DNA of 64,000 nt from Acidobacteriota bacterium (GTDB taxonomy: Bacteria; Acidobacteriota; Terriglobia; Acidiferrales; UBA7541), in NCBI GenBank assembly GCA_003223245.1, contig QHYI01000117.1, positions 1-64,000 of the forward strand, written 5' to 3'. This document shows positions 16,663 to 24,129 of the stretch, piece by piece (the first letter of the stretch is position 1; every line of letters begins with the position of its first letter). A program made the translations under genes and the position numbers. Under the pieces are notes generated by a model, which searched no databases, was not told the origin of the DNA, and worked only from the letters and a program-made list of their open reading frames with translations.

Positions 16663-18366
16663 TTAGAGGTTGCCCTTTCTGGCTTCATCCAAGAGATATT
16701 CGGAGGCGCGCCAAGCCAGAGCCATGATGGTCAGGGTGGGATTTTTGTCCGGATTGGTGACGAGCGGAGCGCCGTCGGTGACGAAAAGATTTTTCACGTC
16801 GTGAGCCTGGCAGAAGCTGTTGAGGACGGAAGTCTTAGGGTCAGCGCCCATGCGAGCGGTGCCGACTTCGTGAATGATCCTACCGCCAGGCTCGATGCCA
16901 AAAGGATATTCGCCGTGGATAGAAGTTTTGGTCTTGTATTCGCCGCCCGCGGCTTCAACGATGGCTTTGAAAGTCTCCTGCATGTCCTTGGCCTGAAGCA
17001 ATTCATAGTCGGACCATTTGAAATGGAAGCGCAGGACGGGGATACCCCACTGGTCGACAACGTCGGGATCAATTTCGCAGTAGGTATCCGGATTCGGAAT
17101 CATTTCGCCGCGGCCTGCAAACCCAATGTAGCAGCCGTAGACTTTGCGGCCGCGCTGCTTTAGAGAAAGGCCGTAACCTTCTTCTTCGTGATTCAAATCG
17201 TGGAACATGCCAATCCCTGGCATTTCACGGCCGCCACCGAATTCGATGTGATAGCCGCGGGGGAAATCATTCTTGCGATCGAATTTCCACCAGGGCATGT
17301 ACATGTGCATGCCGCCAACGCCATCGTGATTGTGCGGAGGCATCTTCTCAAGTTGGGGGAAATAGCCATAACCGCCGCTGCCGACAGAGTCGGTGAGATA
17401 TTTGCCGACCACGCCGGAAGAGTTCGCGAGGCCGTCCGGAAAGAGAGTAGATTTGGAATTGAGCAGGAGGCGGGCAGATTCGCAAGCACTGGCGGCGACT
17501 ACGATCGCGCGGGCATTCACGCGTTTTTCGGAGCGGGTTGCTTTGTCGATGTAGGAGACGGCCGTGGCTTTGCCGTCTTTGTCGACAAGGATTTCCCGAG
17601 CCATGGCGCCGGTGATCAAGGTGAGCTTGCCGGTTTTCGTCGCGGGAGGAATGAACACCTGGCTGGAACTGAAGTTGGAGGCGGTGATGCAGCCGCGGCC
17701 GCACTGGCCACAATAGTGGCAGGGCAAGCGCCCGTTGATCGACTTCGTGAGGATGGCAAGGCGCGAAGGAATGCAAATGATGCCGAGCTTGTCGCAGGCT
17801 TTCTTGACGATCAACTCCGTGCAGCGCGGCTTGGGCGGAGGAAGAAACACGCCGTCGGGGGCGCTGGGGACGTTTTCCTTTGTGCCGAAAACGCCGATGT
17901 ACGCTTCGACTTTGTCGTAGTAGGGCGAGAGATCTTCGTAACTCATGGGCCAATCGTCGCCAAGGCCGTCGCGTGTTTTGGATTTGAAATCGACGGGAGC
18001 AAAACGGAGGGCGATGCGCCCCCAGTGATTGGTGCGGCCACCGACGATGCGCGAGCGGAACCATTGAAAATTGGAGCCGGGAGCAGAAGTGTACGGCTCG
18101 CCTTCGATGTGCCAGGCACCGTTGGGCGCGAGGAATTCGCTGAAATTCTCTTCGGCGTGACCGCCAACGCCGGCCCCGCGATGCGGCAAGTCGTAAGGCC
18201 ACAGGAACATCTTGAAGTCTTTTTCGGGGTGAACCTCCGGCCCGGCCTCGAGCATGACGCAGTTGAGGCCGCCTTCGGTGAGCACCTTCGCGGCCGCACC
18301 TCCGCCAGCGCCGGAGCCAATGATGCAGACGTCGTACTGCTTGGGAGTGCGGATTACCTGGAGCAT
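16663..18366 (-). CDS. GMC-family flavoprotein dehydrogenase with Cys cluster, copy 1
   Basis: A 567-residue protein. The FAD-binding start VCIIGSGAGGGAAAKVL (about residues 13-29) and LEAGPE are clear. SRIVGGRTNHWGR is the GMC signature region. CHYCGQCGRGC (Cys at about 216, 219, 222 and 226) matches the cysteine cluster that in FAD-glucose dehydrogenase-type subunits holds a 3Fe-4S centre. The C-terminus has HEVGTARMG, DVKNLFVTDGAPLVT and NPTLTIMALAWR, the family's substrate/FAD closing motif. The likely role is electron-transferring oxidation of a sugar or glycoside in the periplasm, with the Tat small subunit next to it. It resembles LacA-type glucoside 3-dehydrogenases more than gluconate dehydrogenase by context, but that is inference. 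No cytochrome c subunit gene is present nearby. Confidence 0.88.
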   Translation of the reverse strand: MLQVIRTPKQYDVCIIGSGAGGGAAAKVLTEGGLNCVMLEAGPEVHPEKDFKMFLWPYDLPHRGAGVGGHAEENFSEFLAPNGAWHIEGEPYTSAPGSNFQWFRSRIVGGRTNHWGRIALRFAPVDFKSKTRDGLGDDWPMSYEDLSPYYDKVEAYIGVFGTKENVPSAPDGVFLPPPKPRCTELIVKKACDKLGIICIPSRLAILTKSINGRLPCHYCGQCGRGCITASNFSSSQVFIPPATKTGKLTLITGAMAREILVDKDGKATAVSYIDKATRSEKRVNARAIVVAASACESARLLLNSKSTLFPDGLANSSGVVGKYLTDSVGSGGYGYFPQLEKMPPHNHDGVGGMHMYMPWWKFDRKNDFPRGYHIEFGGGREMPGIGMFHDLNHEEEGYGLSLKQRGRKVYGCYIGFAGRGEMIPNPDTYCEIDPDVVDQWGIPVLRFHFKWSDYELLQAKDMQETFKAIVEAAGGEYKTKTSIHGEYPFGIEPGGRIIHEVGTARMGADPKTSVLNSFCQAHDVKNLFVTDGAPLVTNPDKNPTLTIMALAWRASEYLLDEARKGNL

Positions 18367-18505
18367 TTTTGAGTTCTCAGTTTTCAGTTTTCAGTCCTAG
18401 CCAGAAAAAACTCCCCACCGTGGCGAACTTACCAGAAACTATCTTAAACCGGGTTGCTGGAACTGCTTTAGATCTTCCAAAGGTACAAATGACTTGGAGC
18501 CATGG

Positions 18506-20191
18506 TCAAAGATTGTTCTTCTTCATTTCTGAGAAAGCGAAATCGCACGCACGGGCGGTGAGGGCCATGTACGTCAGCGAAGGATTCACGCAAGAAGAGG
18601 AAGTCATGCAGCCGCCATCGGTCACGAAAAGATTCTTCACGTCGTGCGCCTGATTGTGCGCGTTGAGCACGGAAGTCTTTGGATCGCGGCCCATGCGCGC
18701 CGTGCCCATTTCGTGAATGGCCAAGCCGGGCGGCGTGATTTGCTGGAAGATCTCAATGTCCTTCGCGCCCGCGGCAGCAAGCATTTCGCCCGCTTGAATA
18801 GCGATGTCTTTGGACATGGCGAGTTCGTTTTCACCCCAAGTGCAATGAATCTTGAGTGTGGGGATGCCCCAGGCGTCCAACTTCTCTTTGTCGACCTCCG
18901 CGTAATTGTTGTGCTGTGGAAGGCATTCGCCAAATCCTTCCAAGGCCACGTGCCACTTGCCAACGCCTTTCAGAGAGTTTTTGAAATCCGCGCCGAGACC
19001 CACTGTGTTGAGGCCGCGGGACCAGCCTGGGCGGCTGCCGCCGCCTTGGTAACCGTAGCCGCGGACAAAGCCCTTCTGCTTCGCATCGACGTTAGAGAAA
19101 CGAGGGATGTAGAAACCGTTGGGACGATTGCCGAAAGGCATCTTGTCTTCGTGGCCGGGCATGATGCCGCTGGCGCTGCTGCCCATGTGGTGGTCCATGA
19201 GATTGTGGCCGAGTTCGGCGCTGGAGTTGGCTAGGCCGTTGGGAAATTCCGGGGTCGCGGAGTTGAGGAGAATGCGGGTGGACTCGAGAGTGGAAGCACA
19301 AAGAAAAACGATGCGGCCCTTGAACTCGAGGGCGTTCTTGGTTTGCGCGTCAATGACACGTATACCGGAAATCTTGCGAGTTTTCGAATCGAAGTTCAGG
19401 CTGTGTACCACGCTGTAAGGGCGGATGGTGAGCCGGCCGGTTTTTTGCGCGGCTGGCAGCGTGGAATTCAGGCTGCTGAAATAGGATTGCGTGATGCAAC
19501 CGCGATGGCATACGCCGCAATAATGGCAGGCGGCGCGGCCTTTATGCACGCGCGTGAGAACGGCAGAACGGCCGATTGTAAGGATACGATCGTCAAAGTG
19601 CTTTTCCAGCGCGTCTTTGAGATCGAGCTCGACGCAGGTGAGCTCCATGGGCGGGAGGAATTTCCCGTCAGGAAGCTGGCGCAAGCCTTCGGCCTGGCCG
19701 CTCACGCCGATAAATTCCTCGACATAGTCATACCAGGGAGCGATGTCGGCGTAGCGAATGGGCCAGTCGACGGCGATACCCTCTTTTAGATTGGCTTCGA
19801 AATCGAGATCGCTCCAGCGATAGCTTTGGCGGCCCCAGGTAATGGATTTACCGCCGACTTGCCGACCACGAATCCAGGAGAAATGCTTGCCAGGATCGAA
19901 AGAGTAAGGATTTTCGAGGTCGTTAACGAAGAATTTGTGGGAATACTCATCACAAGCGTAATAAACCTCGCGCTGGATGGGCTGGTTGCGCTCGCGTTCG
20001 AAACGATCGTCCCAGCCGCGGTGCTTTAGCTCCCAAATAGGGACGTGCTCGACGTAGTCGCGCTCAGGAACGATGGAACGGCCGGCCTCGAGGACCAGCG
20101 TGTTGAGACCCTTTTCGGTAAGTTCCTTCGCGGCCCAACCACCGGTGATGCCTGAGCCAACCACGATCGCGTCGTAGAGTGTCGGTGCCAT
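18506..20191 (-). CDS. GMC-family flavoprotein dehydrogenase with Cys cluster, copy 2
   Basis: A 561-residue protein from the ATG at 20191, eight bases after the stop of the small-subunit gene; the frame is open further upstream only because it overlaps that gene. YDAIVVGSGITGGWAAKEL (about residues 6-24) is the FAD motif, GRQVGGKSITWGRQSYRW the GMC signature region, CHYCGVCHRGC (Cys 222, 225, 228, 232) the probable 3Fe-4S site, and HEMGTARMG, NLFVTDGGCMTSSSCVNPSL and TYMALTARA the C-terminal closing motif. No signal peptide is present, so export would depend on the Tat small subunit encoded just upstream. It is only moderately similar to copy 1, which suggests an old duplication with a different substrate. 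Confidence 0.88.
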   Translation of the reverse strand: MAPTLYDAIVVGSGITGGWAAKELTEKGLNTLVLEAGRSIVPERDYVEHVPIWELKHRGWDDRFERERNQPIQREVYYACDEYSHKFFVNDLENPYSFDPGKHFSWIRGRQVGGKSITWGRQSYRWSDLDFEANLKEGIAVDWPIRYADIAPWYDYVEEFIGVSGQAEGLRQLPDGKFLPPMELTCVELDLKDALEKHFDDRILTIGRSAVLTRVHKGRAACHYCGVCHRGCITQSYFSSLNSTLPAAQKTGRLTIRPYSVVHSLNFDSKTRKISGIRVIDAQTKNALEFKGRIVFLCASTLESTRILLNSATPEFPNGLANSSAELGHNLMDHHMGSSASGIMPGHEDKMPFGNRPNGFYIPRFSNVDAKQKGFVRGYGYQGGGSRPGWSRGLNTVGLGADFKNSLKGVGKWHVALEGFGECLPQHNNYAEVDKEKLDAWGIPTLKIHCTWGENELAMSKDIAIQAGEMLAAAGAKDIEIFQQITPPGLAIHEMGTARMGRDPKTSVLNAHNQAHDVKNLFVTDGGCMTSSSCVNPSLTYMALTARACDFAFSEMKKNNL

Positions 20192-20199
20192 GCCCGCTT

Positions 20200-20814
20200 C
20201 TACCAGTCTGCATTTCCGGCCCCCGGGCCAAGAGGCGAGCAGCCATGCTGCGCACCGGGGATAATTTGCAGCTTCAATTCCTGGCTGAAACCGATTTCGG
20301 AAGTGTAATAGCCGTGCACAGTCATGTTCTTGAAGACGGTGAAGAAGTCTCCTTGCATCTGCGTATCGCGGCCTTCTGGCTCCCAGAAAGGCGGACGGTC
20401 CTCCTCCTTTCGTTGCGCACGTGCAGTGTCGGCAGCCGCGTCCAGGGATCGCAGTAGAACGAGCTGCTGGCCGGAAGAAGCGGAAGCAAAATCTTTGCCA
20501 AAGAACGCGTTGCTTTGTTTGTCGACGGCGGCAAGGCCATCGAGAAAATTGCGGCGCTCTTCTTCGGTGGCCCATTCGGTAAGGATGACGTCGATGAATT
20601 CGTTGACGCGAGCGCCCTTGGCGCCAGGCGTATCGGTGGCCGGGATGATCTGATCGATCATGGCGACCACCGTATCGTTCTGGTGGGGATTCAGAGTGCG
20701 AAGGGCGTAAGGACCCTCCGGATGGGTTTCGCGATAGAAGGCAAACAGTTCCGGACTTAGTGCGGGAATAACGGCTCCCGCGGTAAGCATGCGAAGGGCA
20801 TCACGCCGATTCAT
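20200..20814 (-). CDS. Gluconate 2-dehydrogenase subunit 3-like (LacC-like) Tat protein, copy 2
   Basis: A 204-residue protein beginning MNRRDALRMLTAGAVIPALS, a twin-arginine signal. The family pattern is visible in LNPHQNDTVVAMIDQIIPAT, DTPGAKGARVNEFIDVILTE, RNFLDGLAAVDKQSNAFFGK and FFTVFKNMTVHGYYTSEIGF. The start overlaps the stop of the upstream isomerase gene by four bases (20811-20814), and the stop lies eight bases before the GMC start, so all three are translationally coupled. The product is expected to escort the signal-less GMC flavoprotein (copy 2) through the Tat pore and remain as its small subunit. Confidence 0.88.
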   Translation of the reverse strand: MNRRDALRMLTAGAVIPALSPELFAFYRETHPEGPYALRTLNPHQNDTVVAMIDQIIPATDTPGAKGARVNEFIDVILTEWATEEERRNFLDGLAAVDKQSNAFFGKDFASASSGQQLVLLRSLDAAADTARAQRKEEDRPPFWEPEGRDTQMQGDFFTVFKNMTVHGYYTSEIGFSQELKLQIIPGAQHGCSPLGPGAGNADW

Positions 20815-21755
20815 GGTTTCTCCGAAGATTCAGGCAGGAGAGCGGCACCCACAGAGCGCGCGCTCGAAACAGCCAGTTCCCGGGCATCGCGCAATTCCTT
20901 TACCGGATCGCCCAAGGGATGGAATTCCATCGCGACGTAGCGCGAGTAGCGCAGCTCGGCGAGCTTGCGGAAAATGTTCGCGTAATTGATTTCTCCGGTG
21001 CCGGGATGATGGCGGCCGGGAACGTCGGCGACGTGAACGAGCCCGACGAGATCGATGTGTTTTTCGAGCTTTTCGATGAGGTTGCCTTCCGCGATTTGCT
21101 CGTGGAAGAGATCGTAGAGGAATTTGACGTGTGGATTGCCGACGGAACGAACGATGTCAAAACCTTCCGCGGAGCTGGTGACAAAGTATTTCGGATTTTC
21201 TTCCGGATCGATGTTTTCGATGAGGAGTTCGATCTTGTTTTCGGCCGCGATGTCGGCGCCACGCTTGAGGGTTTCGATGCAGTTGCCGTGCATTTCCGCG
21301 GGAGACAGGCCGGGAATTTTGTCGCCGGTCTGCATGATGAGGCGCGTGCATTCGAGTTCGCGCATCGTGGGAACGAAATCGCGAAGGGATTTGAGAAAGG
21401 CTTCGCGCTTGCCGGCGTCCGCCAGAGGCAGCCAGACGCCACAGGTGCCGTCGAACTCCATACCAAGCTCGCGCTTCTTGCGGCGCGCGTCGGCAAAATC
21501 CTGCGGCTTCCAGTCTTTGAATTCGTTGACGAGCTCGACCGCGTGGTAACCCGCTTCGGCAACTTTTTCCAGGCGCTCGGGAAAGGGAACATCGCGGTAG
21601 ACAGTCCAGAGCATGACCGTGAGGGGAAAGGGCGCGCCTTCGGCTTCCGCAGCAGCGTCGACTGGCAGCGAAGCCGTAGCAGCTTTGACCGCGTCTCCTG
21701 CAGCAGCCGTCAGGGCCGCCCCGGCACAAACGCCCATGAATTCGCGGCGACGCAT
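20811..21755 (-). CDS. Tat-exported TIM-barrel isomerase (hydroxypyruvate-isomerase-like)
   Basis: A 314-residue protein with a twin-arginine signal (MRRREFMGVCAGAALTAAAG). The mature barrel shows PLTVMLWTVYRDVPFPERLE, KVAEAGYHAVELVNEFKDW, MEFDGTCGVWLPLAD, CTRLIMQTGDKIPG, IELLIENIDPEENP (metal-site Glu), VKFLYDLFHEQIAEGN (Asp-x-x-His), LVGLVHVADVPGRHHPGTGE (His pair) and YVAMEFHPLG (Glu). This set of metal ligands matches hydroxypyruvate isomerase-like AP_endonuc_2 barrels. Export argues against hydroxypyruvate as substrate; a keto-sugar or keto-glycoside step fits the coupled GMC dehydrogenase genes better. It starts one base after the stop of the preceding isomerase gene. Confidence 0.86.
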   Translation of the reverse strand: MRRREFMGVCAGAALTAAAGDAVKAATASLPVDAAAEAEGAPFPLTVMLWTVYRDVPFPERLEKVAEAGYHAVELVNEFKDWKPQDFADARRKKRELGMEFDGTCGVWLPLADAGKREAFLKSLRDFVPTMRELECTRLIMQTGDKIPGLSPAEMHGNCIETLKRGADIAAENKIELLIENIDPEENPKYFVTSSAEGFDIVRSVGNPHVKFLYDLFHEQIAEGNLIEKLEKHIDLVGLVHVADVPGRHHPGTGEINYANIFRKLAELRYSRYVAMEFHPLGDPVKELRDARELAVSSARSVGAALLPESSEKP

Positions 21756-21756
21756 T

Positions 21757-22920
21757 TCAGGCTCCTAAAATTTCATTGCGAACGTTTTTCAAGACGTAGG
21801 CTGCGCGTTCGACGCCAACCTCACCCGGGAGAATAGGATCTTCATTCTCAATACTGAGGATGCCGTCGTACCCGATGTCCATGTACGCCTTGATGATGGA
21901 TTTCCAGAGGCTGGCGCTGTGGCCGTAGCCGACAGCGCGGAAGGTCTCGGAGGCGGTGTCGAGATCGCTCTTTTCGAAAGCAAAGTTGAGTACGCCGTAT
22001 TTGTCGCGGTTTTCCGGGAAAAACACGGTGTCTTTCATGTGCGCGTGGAAGATGGCGCCCTGCTTGCCAAGATAGTGAATCACTTCAACAGGATCGCAGC
22101 CCTGCCAGAAGAGATGGCTGAGGTCGTTGTTGGCGCCAATTTCTTCACCGGCAGCTTCGCGAAGCTTGATCAGCGTGCGGGGATTGTAAACCACAAAGTT
22201 GGGATGCATTTCGAGCGCCAGGCGTCTAACACCATGTTCGCGGGCGTATTTTGCGGCCTCTTTCCAGTACGGGACAACTCTCTCGTTCCACTGCCAGTCT
22301 TGCATCTTGGCGTATTCGGGAGGCCAGCGGTAGGTGATCCAGTTCGGCTGGGTGTCCTGCGGAGTGCCGCCGGGGCAACCCGAGAAACCGACAATGACCT
22401 TAACGTCGAGCATTTCGGCGAGCTGAACCGTCTTGCGAAAAGTGTCGATGTCTTTCTTGGCGATGTTGGCATCGGGATGGATGGGATTGCCGTGACAACT
22501 CAGCGTAGCGACACGAATGCCGCGGTCTTCAAACCTTTTCTGCCAAGCTTTGGCCTTAGAGCGGTCTGCAATGAGGTCGTCGAGAGGACAATGTTTGTTG
22601 TTGGGGTAGCCGCCCGTGCCGATTTCCATGGCTTCAAGGCCGAGAGCGGTGACCTTGTCGAGCATAGCGTCGAGGGATAGATGTTCGTAAACCGGATCAA
22701 AGACTCCGATGGGAATTTTGCGCAGGTTGCCGGCAGGCATGCGAGCTGGGGTGGAGGCAGAGGGCGAATTCGCGGACTCGGCCGCACGAGCCACGAAAGA
22801 ACTGCCAGGAACGGTGGCTGCGAGCAGGCCGCCGGAAGCCGCGAGAAACTGCCTGCGGTCCATTGACGAATGTTCGTGAAAAGAAAGTTTGGCTGAGGAC
22901 TCCGGAACGAGAGAGCTCAT
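21757..22920 (-). CDS. Tat-exported TIM-barrel sugar isomerase/epimerase
   Basis: A 387-residue protein. The ATG at 22920 has GAGGTG six bases upstream (22927-22932); an internal ATG at 22863 has none. The twin-arginine motif MDRRQFLAASGGLLAA starts near residue 20. The barrel carries IPIGVFDPVYEHLS, ALGLEAMEIGTGGYPN, VATLSCHGNPIHPD, VKVIVGFSGCPGG, VRRLALEMHPNFVV (Glu and His), EIGANNDLSHLFWQGCDP (Asp-x-x-His), IFHAHMKDTVF (His) and GILSIENEDP (Glu). This is an AP_endonuc_2/xylose-isomerase-like enzyme with all metal positions present. The following isomerase gene starts directly after its stop. It probably works on the product of a periplasmic sugar dehydrogenase; the reaction is not known. 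Confidence 0.86.
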   Translation of the reverse strand: MSSLVPESSAKLSFHEHSSMDRRQFLAASGGLLAATVPGSSFVARAAESANSPSASTPARMPAGNLRKIPIGVFDPVYEHLSLDAMLDKVTALGLEAMEIGTGGYPNNKHCPLDDLIADRSKAKAWQKRFEDRGIRVATLSCHGNPIHPDANIAKKDIDTFRKTVQLAEMLDVKVIVGFSGCPGGTPQDTQPNWITYRWPPEYAKMQDWQWNERVVPYWKEAAKYAREHGVRRLALEMHPNFVVYNPRTLIKLREAAGEEIGANNDLSHLFWQGCDPVEVIHYLGKQGAIFHAHMKDTVFFPENRDKYGVLNFAFEKSDLDTASETFRAVGYGHSASLWKSIIKAYMDIGYDGILSIENEDPILPGEVGVERAAYVLKNVRNEILGA

Positions 22921-23074
22921 GCGCTTCACCTCGGCAAACGCCGCACCGCAAAACTGTTACGATGATTCCTGCCGCATTATACGACGTTATGAGGTGCAAA
23001 CAAGCATCGAAAATCGATTTTCTAAAGGAGCCTGCGTACAGGATGGGAAAGGCCGATTGCGAAGAACCAAACAT

Positions 23075-23977
23075 TCAGCGGCGCTTGAGTTCGTTGATCG
23101 GCGGAATAGAAACAGGAACAGTAAGGGCACGCTCGGGCGGTTGCTTGCCGCGCTGCAAAGCATCGACAAACATTTCGATGGCCTGACCAGCGTTTGGCGG
23201 AACGAAAATGGTGGCGGTGAGAAGGCCGCTCTTGACCCAGGCTTGCCCGGTCTTCGGCAGGCCGTCGCAACCGAGGAACGGAAGACTCAGCCACCGCTCC
23301 TTCTCGGTTTCGTTGGGCAATTCTTCGAAGGCTTTGCGCGCACCGATGGCCATGGAGTCGTCTTGCGCTGCGATGAGGTCAATCGGGGCTTTGTGGGATG
23401 TGGTGAGTTGCAACCACGAGCGGACGGCTTTTTGTGAGCTTTCCTCGGTCCATTGCGCCCGCAGAAGGATGGGATGGACGTTGGCGGGCTTGGTCTCCTG
23501 CGTGCCGGTGGTGCGGTCTTTGGCGGCGGAATTTTCAGCCGGGCCCTGAACGCAAAGAATGGTGCCGCCGTGGGGCACAAGAGCAGCGATTTGGCGTCCT
23601 TGGATACGGCCGATCTCCAGATGATCGGAGGTCACGATGCAAACGGGAGCCGTGGAAGATTTTCGCAACTCCGGAATGTAATTGGCGTCGCGATTCAGGA
23701 CGGCCCAGCCGATTTTCGCAGAAGCCGCGGCGCGAGCCACTTGCGGCAAAGCCGTGCCGCCAACCGGCTCAAAAATGATTGCATCGGGGCGATGCGCTTC
23801 CTCAGCCTGGATGGCTTTCAGAAGTTGCGTGCTCTGCGTAATGGAGTCATTGTCGGCATAAATCACCTGGAGCTCGACGCCAAGTTTGTGAGCGGCTTCT
23901 TCGGCAGAATGCGCCTGTTCGATCTGATAATCGTTGTCGTCCGTGGTAAGCGAAACGAGAAAACGCAGCTTTTTCAT
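23075..23977 (-). CDS. Sugar-type periplasmic-binding-protein homologue without signal peptide
   Basis: A 300-residue protein. The start MKKLRFLVSLTTDDNDYQIE goes directly into the first beta strand of a Peripla_BP_4/ribose-binding-like fold; there is no signal peptide or lipobox. Family features are QSTQLLKAIQAEEAHRPDAI, IIFEPVGGTALPQVARAA, VCIVTSDHLEIGRIQGRQIA, GGTILCVQGPAENSAAKDRT, LIAAQDDSMAIGARKAFEE and FLGCDGLPKTGQAWVKSGLL. No ABC permease or ATPase is adjacent and no DNA-binding domain is fused. A cytoplasmic ligand-sensing role, perhaps as a partner of a regulator, is possible. It is the first gene of the minus-strand run leading into the isomerase and dehydrogenase genes. Confidence 0.75.
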   Translation of the reverse strand: MKKLRFLVSLTTDDNDYQIEQAHSAEEAAHKLGVELQVIYADNDSITQSTQLLKAIQAEEAHRPDAIIFEPVGGTALPQVARAAASAKIGWAVLNRDANYIPELRKSSTAPVCIVTSDHLEIGRIQGRQIAALVPHGGTILCVQGPAENSAAKDRTTGTQETKPANVHPILLRAQWTEESSQKAVRSWLQLTTSHKAPIDLIAAQDDSMAIGARKAFEELPNETEKERWLSLPFLGCDGLPKTGQAWVKSGLLTATIFVPPNAGQAIEMFVDALQRGKQPPERALTVPVSIPPINELKRR

Positions 23978-24129
23978 ATTCGTTTAAGACCTGGCCGTGA
24001 TTGCGAAAGCTAGCATAGCGCGGGAAACATTCGTTGCGAGGAGAAACTGTCGAGGAAGTTGCGTCGAAGGAAATGCCTGCAGCGGGAGGTTCATTTCGCG
24101 CGGGCTTGGCCATCTTCGTAGCCAAAAGA

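Noticed and set aside
17188-18372. 394-codon open frame opposite GMC copy 1
   Set aside because: It exactly mirrors the GMC gene in a GC-rich antisense frame and has no recognisable domain.
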